Assembly: GCA_030697165.1 (NCBI GenBank)
Contig: JAUYQQ010000003.1
Coordinates: 62,001 to 126,000, forward strand
Direction of reading: 5' to 3'
Length of the DNA stretch: 64,000 bases
Origin: Acidobacteriota bacterium
GTDB taxonomy: Bacteria; Acidobacteriota; Vicinamibacteria; Vicinamibacterales; UBA2999
The notes under the pieces were generated by a model. That model had not been told where the DNA came from. It did not search any database and saw only the letters and a program-made list of their open reading frames with translations. Shown piece after piece: positions 25,967 through 34,295 of the stretch (position 1 is the first letter of the stretch; every line of letters starts with the position of its first letter). The position numbers were made by a program, and so were the translations under genes.

Positions 25967-26058
25967 CCACGAAGAACCGAACTTCTGGACGCCCGAAGCA
26001 CACGAAGAAAACCAAAGTTGATTCGTGTTCTTCGTGGTGGCCTTCGTGTCCTTCGTGG
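25967..26058. repeat. Hairpin of CACGAAG units between convergent genes
   Basis: The left half carries ACCACGAAGAA and GCACACGAAGAA; the right half carries the complement (TTCGTGTTCTTCGTGG, CCTTCGTGTCCTTCGTGG). The 92 bp spans the entire gap between the TPR gene and the molybdoenzyme gene. Confidence 0.85.
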
Positions 26059-27279
26059 TTAGACCTCGTCGACCGTGACCTGGCGCATGTAGTATCCCGA
26101 CTCGAGCCGGCGCTGTGGCACTGACGCATCAGCTACTTTCAGCGCGATGTCGTAAGTGCCAGGCGCGGTGGGCTTCCAGCGGTACTCCCACAGGTTCCAG
26201 GTGGCGTGCGTCTTGGGCGTGGGGCAGACCGCGAATGGAGCGAACTCGCCACTCTTGCTGTCGAATTGCTGCGGTGTCTGTGCCGCAGGCGTGATCCGGA
26301 CTGCCAGGCGATCGACGGCCTTGGTACCGCCCCAGACGATGCCGACGATACGGTATTCGAGACCACTTGCGGTACGACGCTTTTCAATTCGCACTGGCGT
26401 GGCGGCGGTCTGGATGTCGGCCGGCGTGTAATCGCGCGCGAACTTGTGCGGGACGGCCTGGTGCGTTCGGTTCGCAAACTCCACCATCTGCGTCGTCGCG
26501 GGTTCGTCGGGGCCGACCAGGCGAATTTCGTTGACCCACTTGATCCACGTGCAGCCATACCACCCGGGGACGACCAGGCGGACGGGCTTGCCGTGATCGG
26601 CCGGCACCGGTTCGCCGTTCATGCGCACGGCCAGGAAGGCGCCGAGCTGGTCGAGCGAGGCCAGTGGAAACACCCAGCTCGCGCCGACGATCGAACGCTG
26701 CGACACCTGGCCAATGTGGTCGAACCCGCTCACCAGCACCGCGGTGGCGTCCTTGGTGGGCTTCAGGCCGGCGACGATATCGGCGAGGGGGATGCCGTCC
26801 CATTCGGCCACGCTCATCAGGCCGAAGTTCGATGGGTTGGCGTTGCCGGAACACTCAAACAGGTGGGCGCCGTAGCTCCTGGACTGTTTGGCAATCGCGT
26901 CGAGCTCGAGCAGGCCGTCCGTGGCGAGCAGGCCACTGGTCTCGATGGTCCACGGACCGGTGTGGTTCGCCGCCGCGGCCGGGATCTCGGTGCGGATGTA
27001 GGCGAGCTCGTTGGGGGTGATCAGCTTGCCGGGTTCGAGAATCGACAGGTCGGTGACCATGCGGGCATCCAGACCGGGGCCGCCGTACTTCACGCCGAAG
27101 GCTTGAACCTGGGGCTTGTTACGGAACAGCGGCAACGTGCCGAGCAACTCGCCGGCCGGAGCGGCCCCGGTGCAGGGGACGTCGGCCGCCAGCTTGGCCA
27201 GCACGTGACCGGGGTCAACCAGGGTGGCAGCGCTGGCCGCGGCGAGGGTGCCCAGGACTTGTCGGCGGGTCGGATGCAT
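26059..27279 (-). CDS. Sulfite-oxidase-family molybdopterin oxidoreductase, Tat signal
   Basis: A 406-residue enzyme of the sulfite oxidase/YedY fold. The N-terminus MHPTRRQVLGTLAAASAA looks like a twin-arginine signal, so the protein is probably exported folded. The Mo ligand is the Cys in HLFECSGNANP. Later conserved pieces are GASWVFPLASLDQLGAFLA, DHGKPVRLVVPGWYGCTWIK and a C-terminal immunoglobulin-like dimerisation domain (WNLWEYRWKPTAPGTYDI). The substrate (sulfite, methionine sulfoxide or other) is not evident. The ATG at 27279 was chosen because a TATAAT lies 7 nt before it; an ATG three codons upstream overlaps that box. Confidence 0.92.
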   Translation of the reverse strand: MHPTRRQVLGTLAAASAATLVDPGHVLAKLAADVPCTGAAPAGELLGTLPLFRNKPQVQAFGVKYGGPGLDARMVTDLSILEPGKLITPNELAYIRTEIPAAAANHTGPWTIETSGLLATDGLLELDAIAKQSRSYGAHLFECSGNANPSNFGLMSVAEWDGIPLADIVAGLKPTKDATAVLVSGFDHIGQVSQRSIVGASWVFPLASLDQLGAFLAVRMNGEPVPADHGKPVRLVVPGWYGCTWIKWVNEIRLVGPDEPATTQMVEFANRTHQAVPHKFARDYTPADIQTAATPVRIEKRRTASGLEYRIVGIVWGGTKAVDRLAVRITPAAQTPQQFDSKSGEFAPFAVCPTPKTHATWNLWEYRWKPTAPGTYDIALKVADASVPQRRLESGYYMRQVTVDEV

Positions 27280-27286
27280 GAGCGAC

Positions 27287-27292
27287 ATTATA
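27287..27292 (-). promoter_or_regulatory. -10 hexamer TATAAT, 7 nt before ATG (leaderless)
   Basis: A perfect TATAAT is placed 7 nt before the ATG at 27279, leaving no room for a 5' leader. One arm of a GGGAGTC hairpin lies just upstream. Confidence 0.6.
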
Positions 27293-27293
27293 C

Positions 27294-27332
27294 GGGACGG
27301 GAGTCGGGAGTCGGGAGTCGGGAGTGGGGAGT
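27294..27332. repeat. GGGAGTC heptamer tract (left arm) in divergent promoter
   Basis: Units of GGGAGTC (three good copies, then GGGAGTG and GGGAGTG) fill most of the gap between the molybdoenzyme gene and the VWA gene. The complementary arm lies at 27424-27448 inside the next gene. Confidence 0.9.
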
Positions 27333-28643
27333 GGGCAGCAGACACTATACTGTCGTCATGAAGTTCAGGTTTGCCCTGGCGGCCGCGTGCTTGGCTGTTG
27401 TCGCGGCTGGCGCTCAATCCCTCGACTCCCGACTCCCGACTCCCGGCCTGCGCAGAACCAACAGCCCACGTTCCGGGCCGGTGTGACCCTGGTCACGACC
27501 GACGTGATTCCGCGCGACGACAAGGGCCAGTTCATCTCGGACCTGACGGCGGCCGACTTCACCGTTCTCGAAGATGGCGTTCAGCAGACGGTGACGTCAT
27601 TCTCACTGGTGCATGGCGGGCGGACCTTCAACTTATTGCAGCCGGCCCCGGCGGCCGCAGTGCCTGAGGGCATCGTCTTGCCGGCGGCGCGGCGCAGCAT
27701 GGCCGACACGGCGGGTCGCATCTTCCTGATCTTCATTGACGACTTGCATTTCGAGCCCGAGTTGACGCCCCACGTTCGCCGCCTGCTGGAGACCGTCCTT
27801 AACACGCTGATCCACGACGGCGACTTCGTCGCCGTCGTCTCGAGCGGGCCCTCCTACCTGGAAGTGGGACCGACTTACGATCGCAAGCTCCTCGCCGAGG
27901 CGCCCCGGAAGATTCGCGGCTCGGGGTACCTGCCGCGAGAGATCTTCAAGATGATGGAGAACTCGCAGGGGCCAGGCGACATCCGCGCCAGGGCGCAGAT
28001 GGCGTTCTACACGGCGTATGACATCCTGGGCGACATCGAGAAGGTGGCCAACCGGCGCAAGGCCGTGATTTACATCAGTACCGGTTATGACTTCGACCCG
28101 TTTGCCGCGGGCCGCAGCAGCAGCGACCGGGTGATGGGCGGGCGGTATGCCGACCCGATGGCCTTCGCACTGGATGACGAGAACCCGTATTTCAAGATGG
28201 GGGCGGTGACCGCCGACCTCGACTTGCACCGGCTGATGCGCGAGCTGACGTTGTCGGCGAATCGCGCCAATGCCAGCATTTACACCATCGACCCGCGCGG
28301 CCTGGCCGGCATTACCGACGTCGGCGAGTACGTCGACCAGAGCGACTGGCGGACCTACGTGCAGAAGACGACCAGCTCGTTGCGCTACCTCGCCGAGGAA
28401 ACCGGCGGCTTCGCGGTGGTGAACACCAACGACTTTGCCACCGAGCTGCGGCGCATCGACGCCGAGACCAGTGACTATTACGTGCTGGGGTTTTACTCGA
28501 CCAATCCGGACCCGACCAAGCGCACGCGCCAGCTCGAAGTCAAAGTGAACCGCCCGAACATCACGGCGGCATCGCGCCGCGCCTACTCGCTGAAGACCGA
28601 AGGCGCGCCGAAGCCGCCCCCGGCACTCAAGCTCAAGAAATAG
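27324..28643 (+). CDS. VWFA-related Acidobacterial-type protein, 5' end frameshifted
   Basis: The open frame encodes a VWA protein of the Acidobacterial VWFA-related type. It starts with the strand region FRAGVTLVTTDVIPRDDKG, has the MIDAS-like RIFLIFIDDLHFEPE and ends in a basic ...PALKLKK tail, about 390 residues of conserved sequence. The frame has no credible start: upstream codons from 27324 cross a repeat. A good signal peptide (MKFRFALAAACLAVVAAGAQ, ATG at 27358) lies in another frame that ends at 27486. The two frames are separated by a tract of three CGACTCC heptamers. Removing the 38 bp at 27417-27454 would join them cleanly as ...AAGAQNQQPTFRAGV. One more heptamer would also restore the frame. 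Confidence 0.85.
   Translation: MGSGQQTLYCRHEVQVCPGGRVLGCCRGWRSIPRLPTPDSRPAQNQQPTFRAGVTLVTTDVIPRDDKGQFISDLTAADFTVLEDGVQQTVTSFSLVHGGRTFNLLQPAPAAAVPEGIVLPAARRSMADTAGRIFLIFIDDLHFEPELTPHVRRLLETVLNTLIHDGDFVAVVSSGPSYLEVGPTYDRKLLAEAPRKIRGSGYLPREIFKMMENSQGPGDIRARAQMAFYTAYDILGDIEKVANRRKAVIYISTGYDFDPFAAGRSSSDRVMGGRYADPMAFALDDENPYFKMGAVTADLDLHRLMRELTLSANRANASIYTIDPRGLAGITDVGEYVDQSDWRTYVQKTTSSLRYLAEETGGFAVVNTNDFATELRRIDAETSDYYVLGFYSTNPDPTKRTRQLEVKVNRPNITAASRRAYSLKTEGAPKPPPALKLKK
27346..27351 (+). promoter_or_regulatory. -10 hexamer TATACT, 6 nt before ATG (leaderless)
   Basis: TATACT lies 6 nt before the ATG at 27358, which begins a signal-peptide reading frame. It supports 27358 as the original start of the VWA gene. 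Confidence 0.5.
27358..27486 (+). pseudogene. Out-of-frame signal-peptide fragment of the VWA gene
   Basis: The frame reads MKFRFALAAACLAVVAAGAQ, then SLDSRLPTPGLRRTN across the heptamer tract, and stops at 27486. It has the form of a cleavable signal peptide and is preceded by a TATACT box. It most likely represents the true start of the downstream VWA protein, separated by the tract. Confidence 0.7.
27424..27448. repeat. CGACTCC heptamer tract (right arm) inside the VWA gene
   Basis: Three copies of CGACTCC plus a partial fourth, complementary to the GGGAGTC tract at 27294. The two arms could pair across the promoter and signal-peptide region. Confidence 0.9.
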
Positions 28644-28680
28644 GTTCTGAGAGGTTCGGAGAGGTTCGGAGAGGTTCAGC
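28644..28680. repeat. GAGAGGTTCG tandem tract (left arm)
   Basis: About three decamers (GAGAGGTTCG) directly follow the VWA stop codon. They are complementary to the longer GAACCCTTCC tract at 29199-29281; the four-helix-bundle gene lies between the arms. Confidence 0.9.
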
Positions 28681-29089
28681 GGCGCTTCTGCGCTGATCGC
28701 GTCTTGGTCTTTGGAGGCTCTGCCGTTCGTAAGTACCCATGCAAGCGAGCTGAGGCGATCGCGGCTCTGGCAGCGAGGTGACTGAGTTCGGCGTGTCTTG
28801 CCTCACTGATGAGTCTTCGGTCCTTGGCGTCGGTCAAATGAATGCCGACCTCTGCGAGCGAACCGCGTGCGTATTTCATGAACTGCGAGAACTCGCCAGG
28901 ATTAAACCGTTTGAATCCCTCTGCGATGTTCGCCGATGCCGAGTTGGCGGCAGCCCGGATCTGCGCGCAGAGCCTGTAGTCCTGAGCAAACGGGGCCTCC
29001 GCCGATGTCGCAACGATCTGCCGGCGTAGGTCGTCGGCCAGTTGCCAGGCGACGATGTCTTGATAGCGCTTTGCCACGTCGCGGGCCAC
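28676..29089 (-). CDS. Four-helix-bundle protein (23S rRNA intervening-sequence/S23 family)
   Basis: This 137-residue all-helical protein matches the S23/IVS family, which includes proteins encoded in 23S rRNA intervening sequences and the DGR accessory protein Avd. Signatures are YQDIVAWQLADDLRRQI at the N-terminus and ANSASANIAEGFKRF in helix 2, followed by FMKYARGSLAEVGIHL. The start is a GTG at 29089. The gene is bracketed by complementary tandem tracts (28644-28680 and 29199-29281), so a transcript would place it in the loop of a hairpin, like an IVS. No reverse transcriptase or template repeat of a DGR is present nearby. Confidence 0.88.
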   Translation of the reverse strand: MARDVAKRYQDIVAWQLADDLRRQIVATSAEAPFAQDYRLCAQIRAAANSASANIAEGFKRFNPGEFSQFMKYARGSLAEVGIHLTDAKDRRLISEARHAELSHLAARAAIASARLHGYLRTAEPPKTKTRSAQKRR

Positions 29090-29198
29090 AGCATGCCCCG
29101 TACCAAAGTGGCGCGGTCAATTCGGCCCCAGAAAGAGGCTGTCCTGAGAAATGGTGCTAAGTTGTTGCAGGGTAACCTATTCCCACGCGGGTAGCGGG
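29090..29198. other. Non-coding spacer between S23-family gene and repeat tract
   Basis: This short stretch lies upstream of the four-helix-bundle gene and inside the bracketing arms. No gene, promoter consensus or repeat was recognised in it. Confidence 0.3.
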
Positions 29199-29281
29199 TT
29201 CTCTGAACCCTTCGAACCTTTCCGAACCCTTCCGAACCCTTCCGAACCCTTCAGAACCCTTCAGAACCCTTCAGAACCCTG
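29199..29281. repeat. GAACCCTTCC/GAACCCTTCA tandem tract (right arm)
   Basis: Seven to eight decamers of GAACCCTTC plus one variable base run from about 29204 to 29279. They complement the tract at 28644. The last units encode the final residues (LKGSEGF) of the convergent TPR-like gene. Confidence 0.92.
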
Positions 29282-31260
29282 ATCCACTCCGCGGCGAGTT
29301 CCGCATGGGCGCCGCCGGCCGCGATGTACGCCTTTGCAAGGTCAGTGAAGCGATCGCGATCGGTGCCGCCGTCCCGGGCCAGGCGGCCGTAGAGCGCTTG
29401 TAACTGGAGCCAGCGTCCGTCGAGGTCGTCGGGCGCCCTTGCCAACTGGGCCTCGAGCACGGCGAGCGCTTCCTGGGTGCGGCCGCTGGCGAGGTGCGAG
29501 GCCGCCAGCGCGCGCGCCCACGTCCCCTCGGCCGGCCGTCCGCCCAGTTCCGCCAACACCAGCGCTGAGGCCCGCGCGCCGTCCCCGCGACGCAGATACG
29601 CTTCGGCCAGGAAGGGCGCGACGAAGTTTACGCCTTCGTCCCGGGCCGATTGCCAGGCGGCAATCGCATCCGGATCACGGCCCTGGATCGCACGGACCGC
29701 GCCGATCAAGAACTGGAGTGGGCCGCCAGGTCCGCCAAGCGCGAGCGCCTGCTGAAACCGGGCCAGGGCCGAGACGTCGCCGATGGCGTAAAGCGCCAGG
29801 CCGGTCAGCGCGGTGCGCGTGGCCTGCTCGCCCGGTGGCACCGGCTCTTCGGCCAGCAGGTCGATGAACGCGCGGCTGGCGACCTGGTCGAGGGCGCGGC
29901 GCAAGGCCGGCGACGGCGAGGCCGGCGTGAATGCTTTGACCAGCTCGGCCAGCACGGCGTCCGCGATCGCGTCTTCGCGGCGAAAGCGCCGGCCGAGCGG
30001 CGGGGCTTCATTCAGCAATGACAGCGGCGTGCCAATGACGTTGAACTCAACCGCGCTGTGCGTGGTCGTGGTGGTGCCGTGGTCGGTCGCCGCGATATGC
30101 AGCCGGTAGGCGCCGCGGGTCAACGTACCCAGTGGCACCGACATGGCGGCGATCAGGGGATGGCCCAGCCGCACGTCGAAATCTGGCGGCAGGGTAGTCC
30201 TGTCGTAGCGGAGCGGGGTGAGGGTGGCGACCTGCTCCTCGCGGCTTCCCGCCTGCCGGGTGATCCGGAAGTTGACCGTCACGTCGGGTTTGCCGGTGTC
30301 GGGGGCCCGCGCGTTGATCACCTGAAAGGCGAGCGACAACGCGTCGCTGTTGGCGAACACCGCATCACGCGCCGGCCGGATCTCGGTGACGCCGAGGGCG
30401 TAGGGATGGGCGCGCTGTTCGAGGGCGGTGTAGGGCGTCTCGCGAACCGTCACACTCTCGGCGACGACGACCGAGCTGAGCCTGAAGTCGTCGGCCCACG
30501 CGGGCGGCAGGTCCAGCGTCCGGTGGGCCACGTGCACCGGGGCCTGGCCCGGCTTGGCCGCGGCATCGACCCAGGCGACGGAGAGCCGATATTGGCCGGG
30601 CCCCGCGGTCAGCGCGCGCTGGATGGCCGGGGTGCCGTCGGCGAACTGCGGCGGAGCGATCAGGTCGAAGTCTTCAAAGGGCAGCAAGGTCGCGCCATCG
30701 GGCCCGGCGCCTGCCAGGCTCGCCGTCCGATCCCGTTCCTCTTGTTCCTTGCGCTGCCGCTCACGCTCCCGCTGCAGGCCCATGATCTGGAGGTCGGCGG
30801 ATCCGACCGTGGCAGCACCGCCGCCACCAGCGGTCGCGGCGCCCATCGCGGGCATCTCGCCGACGGCGAACCCGCGCCGGGACCGTACGAGCCGCGGATC
30901 AGTGCGCGAGCCGCCCAGCCATTCGCGGACGCTCGAGCGCGCCACCCTCACCCCTGGTGCCGGCGAGACGACGGACAGTCGCACGTAGATCAGAACGCGG
31001 TTGGCGGCGATCGGCGCCGTCGGCGACGAGGCGACCGAGAAGGCGACATAGTGGGAGCCGTCCGAGGCGCGCAGGACGTGGGTTTGCCACGAGTCCGGCG
31101 TCGCGTCGGCTGGTGGTGGAGCGGCATCGACGGCGGCGAGCAGTGCCGTGAGCAGTGCACGCTGGTCGTTGTTGAGGGTGGGCATCGATTGCCCGACGGC
31201 GGACGCGGCCAGGCCAAGACAACAAAAGACAACAACTCCGCGCGCGATCATTTTGTTCAT
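29251..31260 (-). CDS. Secreted protein with C-terminal TPR-like repeats
   Basis: A 669-residue protein with an N-terminal signal peptide (MNKMIARGVVVFCCLGLAAS, then AVGQ). The first half is beta-rich and contains a Gly-rich linker and a short charged helix (RERERQRKEQEERDRTA). The C-terminal third consists of helical pairs of TPR type (TALTGLALYAIGDVSALARF, AEAYLRRGDGARASALVLAE, ARALAASHLASGRTQEALAV). VWA and TPR proteins of this kind are often encoded together in Acidobacteriota; no enzyme motif is seen. Its last seven residues come from the decamer tract. It diverges from the DUF5916 gene. Confidence 0.82.
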   Translation of the reverse strand: MNKMIARGVVVFCCLGLAASAVGQSMPTLNNDQRALLTALLAAVDAAPPPADATPDSWQTHVLRASDGSHYVAFSVASSPTAPIAANRVLIYVRLSVVSPAPGVRVARSSVREWLGGSRTDPRLVRSRRGFAVGEMPAMGAATAGGGGAATVGSADLQIMGLQRERERQRKEQEERDRTASLAGAGPDGATLLPFEDFDLIAPPQFADGTPAIQRALTAGPGQYRLSVAWVDAAAKPGQAPVHVAHRTLDLPPAWADDFRLSSVVVAESVTVRETPYTALEQRAHPYALGVTEIRPARDAVFANSDALSLAFQVINARAPDTGKPDVTVNFRITRQAGSREEQVATLTPLRYDRTTLPPDFDVRLGHPLIAAMSVPLGTLTRGAYRLHIAATDHGTTTTTHSAVEFNVIGTPLSLLNEAPPLGRRFRREDAIADAVLAELVKAFTPASPSPALRRALDQVASRAFIDLLAEEPVPPGEQATRTALTGLALYAIGDVSALARFQQALALGGPGGPLQFLIGAVRAIQGRDPDAIAAWQSARDEGVNFVAPFLAEAYLRRGDGARASALVLAELGGRPAEGTWARALAASHLASGRTQEALAVLEAQLARAPDDLDGRWLQLQALYGRLARDGGTDRDRFTDLAKAYIAAGGAHAELAAEWIRVLKGSEGF

Positions 31261-31362
31261 CGCGTCACCCCATTGTCACGGTCGAGGCCATGTCATACAC
31301 TGCGATTCGCCTCTCAGCCATCTAAACTTCTTGTCAAGAACCAGTTTAGTACGAATAGAACT

Positions 31363-33654
31363 ATGTGTAGATCGCACCGCTGTCGTGTCCAGGTCGTCCG
31401 GCTCGTCCTTGCCACCTCCATCAGCCTCCTGCCCCACACCGTATCTGCCCAACAGACCGCGCCGCCGACGTTCACGGTTGGCAAGCTCGCCGATTCCGCC
31501 GAAGCACCGGTGATCGACGGCCGCGTCGACGAGGCTGTCTGGCAGACCGTACAACCGTACGGCAACTTTACGCAACAGGACCCGATCGAAGGCGCTCCCG
31601 CCAGCGAGAAGACCGAGGTGCGGATGCTGGTCGGCCGCGGCACCCTGTATATCAGCGTGATCGCCTTCGACAGCGATCCGTCGAAGATCATCGTGTCGCA
31701 GGCCCGTCGCGACGCCTCGTTGAACGAGACGGATTCGATTGTCATCGCCTTGGACACCTTTAACGACAGCCAGAACGCCTTCGTGTTCGGCACCAATCCG
31801 CTGGGCATCGAGTACGACGGCCAGGTGGCGCGCGAGGGGCAGAGCAGCGGCGTGTCGTTCGGCGGCGGCGGCGCCGGCACGCAACGCGGCGGCATCAGTG
31901 CCTTCAACCCGAACTGGGACGGTGACTGGACGGTCCGTTCGCAGATCACGGATCGCGGGTGGGAGACCGAGTTGGCCATCCCGCTGAAGACCTTGCGCTA
32001 CCAGACCGGCACCGACCAGACCTGGGGCTTCAACGTGATGCGCAACATCCGTCACAAGAACGAGCAGGTCTACCTGGCGCCGATCCCGCGCGGCTTCGAC
32101 ATTTATCGCGTCTCGCTGGCCGCCAAGGTGACCGGCCTGGACCTGCCGCCTCGTCGCGACATCAAGTTCATCCCGTACGCCCTGGGCTCGGTCAACAAGG
32201 ACTACACCCGGCTGTCGGGGGACCTGGTCGACAAGAAAGCGGACGTCGGCCTGGACTTCAAGTGGGGTATCCGTCCCAACCTGACGTTCGATGCGACGAT
32301 CAATACCGACTTCGCGCAGGTGGAGGCCGACGAAGAGCAGGTCAACCTGACGAGGTTTGACCTGTTTTTTCCGGAAAAACGGCCATTCTTCCTCGAGAAC
32401 GCATCCACGTTCCAGTTTGGCAACCCGCAGAGCATCGACCTGTTCTTCTCGCGTCGCGTTGGCCTGTCGTCGAGCGGGGTGCCCATCGACATCATCGCCG
32501 GCGCCCGCCTCAGCGGGAAACTCGGCGGCTGGAATGTCGGCGCGCTGAACATCCAGACCGATGACGCCGAGAACGCCGCCGGCACCCAGGTGGTGGGGCA
32601 GGCCAACAACTTCACCACCTTGCGTGTCCAGCGCGAGGTGGGCCGATCGAGCTACGGCGCCATTTTCGTCAACCGGCAGGGCACGGGCAGTTTCGCGCCG
32701 AGCGCCGACTTCAACCGCGCGTACGGTGTGGATGCCAATATCCAGTTATCGTCGAGTCAGCGGTTGTCGGGTTTCCTGGCGCGCACTGATTCGGGCGGCG
32801 CCAACGCCGTCTTCGGCAGCGACTACGCCGGCCGGGCGTTCTACAATTTCACGAATAATCTCTGGCAGGTGTCTGGCGGCTTTTCGCAAGTGGGCGAGAC
32901 GTTCAACCCCGAGGTCGGCTTTCTGCCGCGTCGCGGCTACCGGCGTCCCGAGTTCCGCGCATTCTTTCAGCCCCAGCCCAAGAACATCCCGTGGATCCGG
33001 CGCTTCGCGCCCCACTACTCGTATAACTCGTACTATGACTTCAACGGCGAGCTCCAAAGCCAGGGCATGCACATTCATCCGTTCGAGATCCAGCCGCGGC
33101 AGGGCGGCCGTTTCGGATGGGCGGTGGACCTGACCAAGGACAACCCGCTGGCGCCCTTCCAGGTGTACAACCGCGACGGCAATCGCGTGGTGATCCCGGC
33201 CGGGGAGTACTCGTGGTTGCAGCATTTCTTCGAGTTCCAACACAACCCCAGTGCGCGCATCACCGGAACGGCCCGGGTTCGTGTCGGCAGCTACTACGAC
33301 GGTGACTTCAAGAGCTTTGAGCTCACGAGCGACTATCGGATCTCGCCCAAGGCGACGGCCAGCGTCGGGTGGACCCGGCAGGATGTCGACCTGCCGTATG
33401 GCTCGTTTGTCAACAACCTCGTGCCGATCAAGGCCAACTACTCCTTCACCACCCTGGCCAACATTTCGGCGCTGCTGCAGTACAACGGGCAGACCGGCCA
33501 GTTCTCGTCAAACGTGCGGCTGGCGTTGCTGAACCGCAGCGGCACCGGCCTGTTTGTCGTGTTCAACGATCGCCGCGACCTGCTCAGTTCGACCACCGCC
33601 GAGACCCTCGGCCGTTCGTTCGTCGTCAAGTACACGCGGCTGATCGACTTCTAG
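31363..33654 (+). CDS. DUF5916-family outer-membrane protein with CBM9-like domain
   Basis: A 763-residue protein with a signal peptide (start MCRSHRCRVQVVRLVLATS; cleavage after VSA). Residues about 35-230 form a CBM9-like sandwich (APVIDGRVDEAVWQTVQPYG, GWETELAIPLKTLRY). The rest is a beta-barrel typical of DUF5916, with TFDATINTDFAQVEADEEQV and LFFPEKRPFFLENASTFQFG as hallmarks, ending in alternating strands and a terminal Phe. Proteins of this family sit in the outer membrane; the carbohydrate-binding-like domain suggests glycan or metabolite interaction. The ATG at 31363 was chosen to give the signal peptide. Confidence 0.92.
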   Translation: MCRSHRCRVQVVRLVLATSISLLPHTVSAQQTAPPTFTVGKLADSAEAPVIDGRVDEAVWQTVQPYGNFTQQDPIEGAPASEKTEVRMLVGRGTLYISVIAFDSDPSKIIVSQARRDASLNETDSIVIALDTFNDSQNAFVFGTNPLGIEYDGQVAREGQSSGVSFGGGGAGTQRGGISAFNPNWDGDWTVRSQITDRGWETELAIPLKTLRYQTGTDQTWGFNVMRNIRHKNEQVYLAPIPRGFDIYRVSLAAKVTGLDLPPRRDIKFIPYALGSVNKDYTRLSGDLVDKKADVGLDFKWGIRPNLTFDATINTDFAQVEADEEQVNLTRFDLFFPEKRPFFLENASTFQFGNPQSIDLFFSRRVGLSSSGVPIDIIAGARLSGKLGGWNVGALNIQTDDAENAAGTQVVGQANNFTTLRVQREVGRSSYGAIFVNRQGTGSFAPSADFNRAYGVDANIQLSSSQRLSGFLARTDSGGANAVFGSDYAGRAFYNFTNNLWQVSGGFSQVGETFNPEVGFLPRRGYRRPEFRAFFQPQPKNIPWIRRFAPHYSYNSYYDFNGELQSQGMHIHPFEIQPRQGGRFGWAVDLTKDNPLAPFQVYNRDGNRVVIPAGEYSWLQHFFEFQHNPSARITGTARVRVGSYYDGDFKSFELTSDYRISPKATASVGWTRQDVDLPYGSFVNNLVPIKANYSFTTLANISALLQYNGQTGQFSSNVRLALLNRSGTGLFVVFNDRRDLLSSTTAETLGRSFVVKYTRLIDF

Positions 33655-33707
33655 AGGTCGCCTTTTCGGCGACTTTCGTCGCGTCCAGCTGGTCTTTGGT
33701 CTCGCCA

Positions 33708-33995
33708 ATGGCAGCCGGATCGGCCGGATACCGGGAATTTGCGTGGCGAAACGGCGAGTCCGTGTCCGGAACCCTGGCGCTCGGAGAGTTGACCGGCCCG
33801 GTCACCGGAGTCATCGCAAACGGGCTGCTGACCTTGCGCGGCTCGGTCGGCAGCAGTTCAGTGCAGGTGACGACGGTGCATTGGAGTAGCCGGGTGATTG
33901 GCCGAACGATGGACGGCGTTGCCGCCTACAACGTCGCCTTGCCGGGCTTCCCGGGAACGGGCGTGCTGCAGACGACGCAGGTGGTGAATAAGTAG
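33708..33995 (+). CDS. Small hypothetical protein, possibly a gene remnant
   Basis: A 95-residue reading frame (MAAGSAGYREFAWRNGESVS to the end QTTQVVNK). The alternating pattern with repeated Gly, Thr and Val (GELTGPVTGVIANGLLTLRG) suggests a beta-rich fragment. There is no signal peptide and no ribosome-binding site, and the frame is also open upstream into the end of the DUF5916 gene. It could be the C-terminal remnant of a beta-sheet protein rather than an intact gene. Confidence 0.35.
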   Translation: MAAGSAGYREFAWRNGESVSGTLALGELTGPVTGVIANGLLTLRGSVGSSSVQVTTVHWSSRVIGRTMDGVAAYNVALPGFPGTGVLQTTQVVNK

Positions 33996-34132
33996 GGAGG
34001 TCCGCCTTTGCCTGCATTCCCGAATGACGCTGGCTTGCTCAGCCGAAGCTCAGGAACCGCCACTTCAGTCCGCCTTCGCAAGGCGCATTGCTTGGCCTTT
34101 GCTACGGCGGGACAGCCTTCGCGAACTGATGT

Positions 34133-34165
34133 TGGCGGGCTGGTTTACCGAGCCGAAGCCCGCCA
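34133..34165. repeat. Palindrome GGCGGGCT...AGCCCGCC upstream of tRNA-Phe
   Basis: TGGCGGGCT and AGCCCGCCA flank a 14 nt loop that itself holds the CGAGCCGAAG word. The 190 bp from 33996 to 34185 otherwise contains no gene. It lies on the 3' side of the tRNA and may help termination, but has no T-run. Confidence 0.55.
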
Positions 34166-34185
34166 AGTGTTACGCGGGCGAAGGC

Positions 34186-34261
34186 TGGTGGCCAGGGAGG
34201 GAATCGAACCCCCGACACTGCGATTTTCAATCGCATGCTCTACCAACTGAGCTACCTGGCC
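34186..34261 (-). tRNA. tRNA-Phe (GAA)
   Basis: The 76 nt cloverleaf reads, on the minus strand, acceptor stem GGCCAGG paired with CCTGGCC, D-arm AGCTCAGTTGGTAGAGC, anticodon loop with GAA flanked by ATT and AAT, and T-arm GGGGGTTCGATTCCC. Discriminator A and the 3' CCA are encoded in the DNA. Confidence 0.97.
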
Positions 34262-34295
34262 TCAGGAGAGACTTACGAGTATATCGCGGAGGTTT

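Noticed and set aside
28676-29281. Diversity-generating retroelement (Avd relative present)
   Set aside because: No reverse transcriptase, template repeat or variable repeat is visible; the family is broader than Avd.
30058-31362. N-terminal extension of the DUF5916 protein
   Set aside because: It lies antisense to the secreted TPR protein gene and would bury the signal peptide at 31363.
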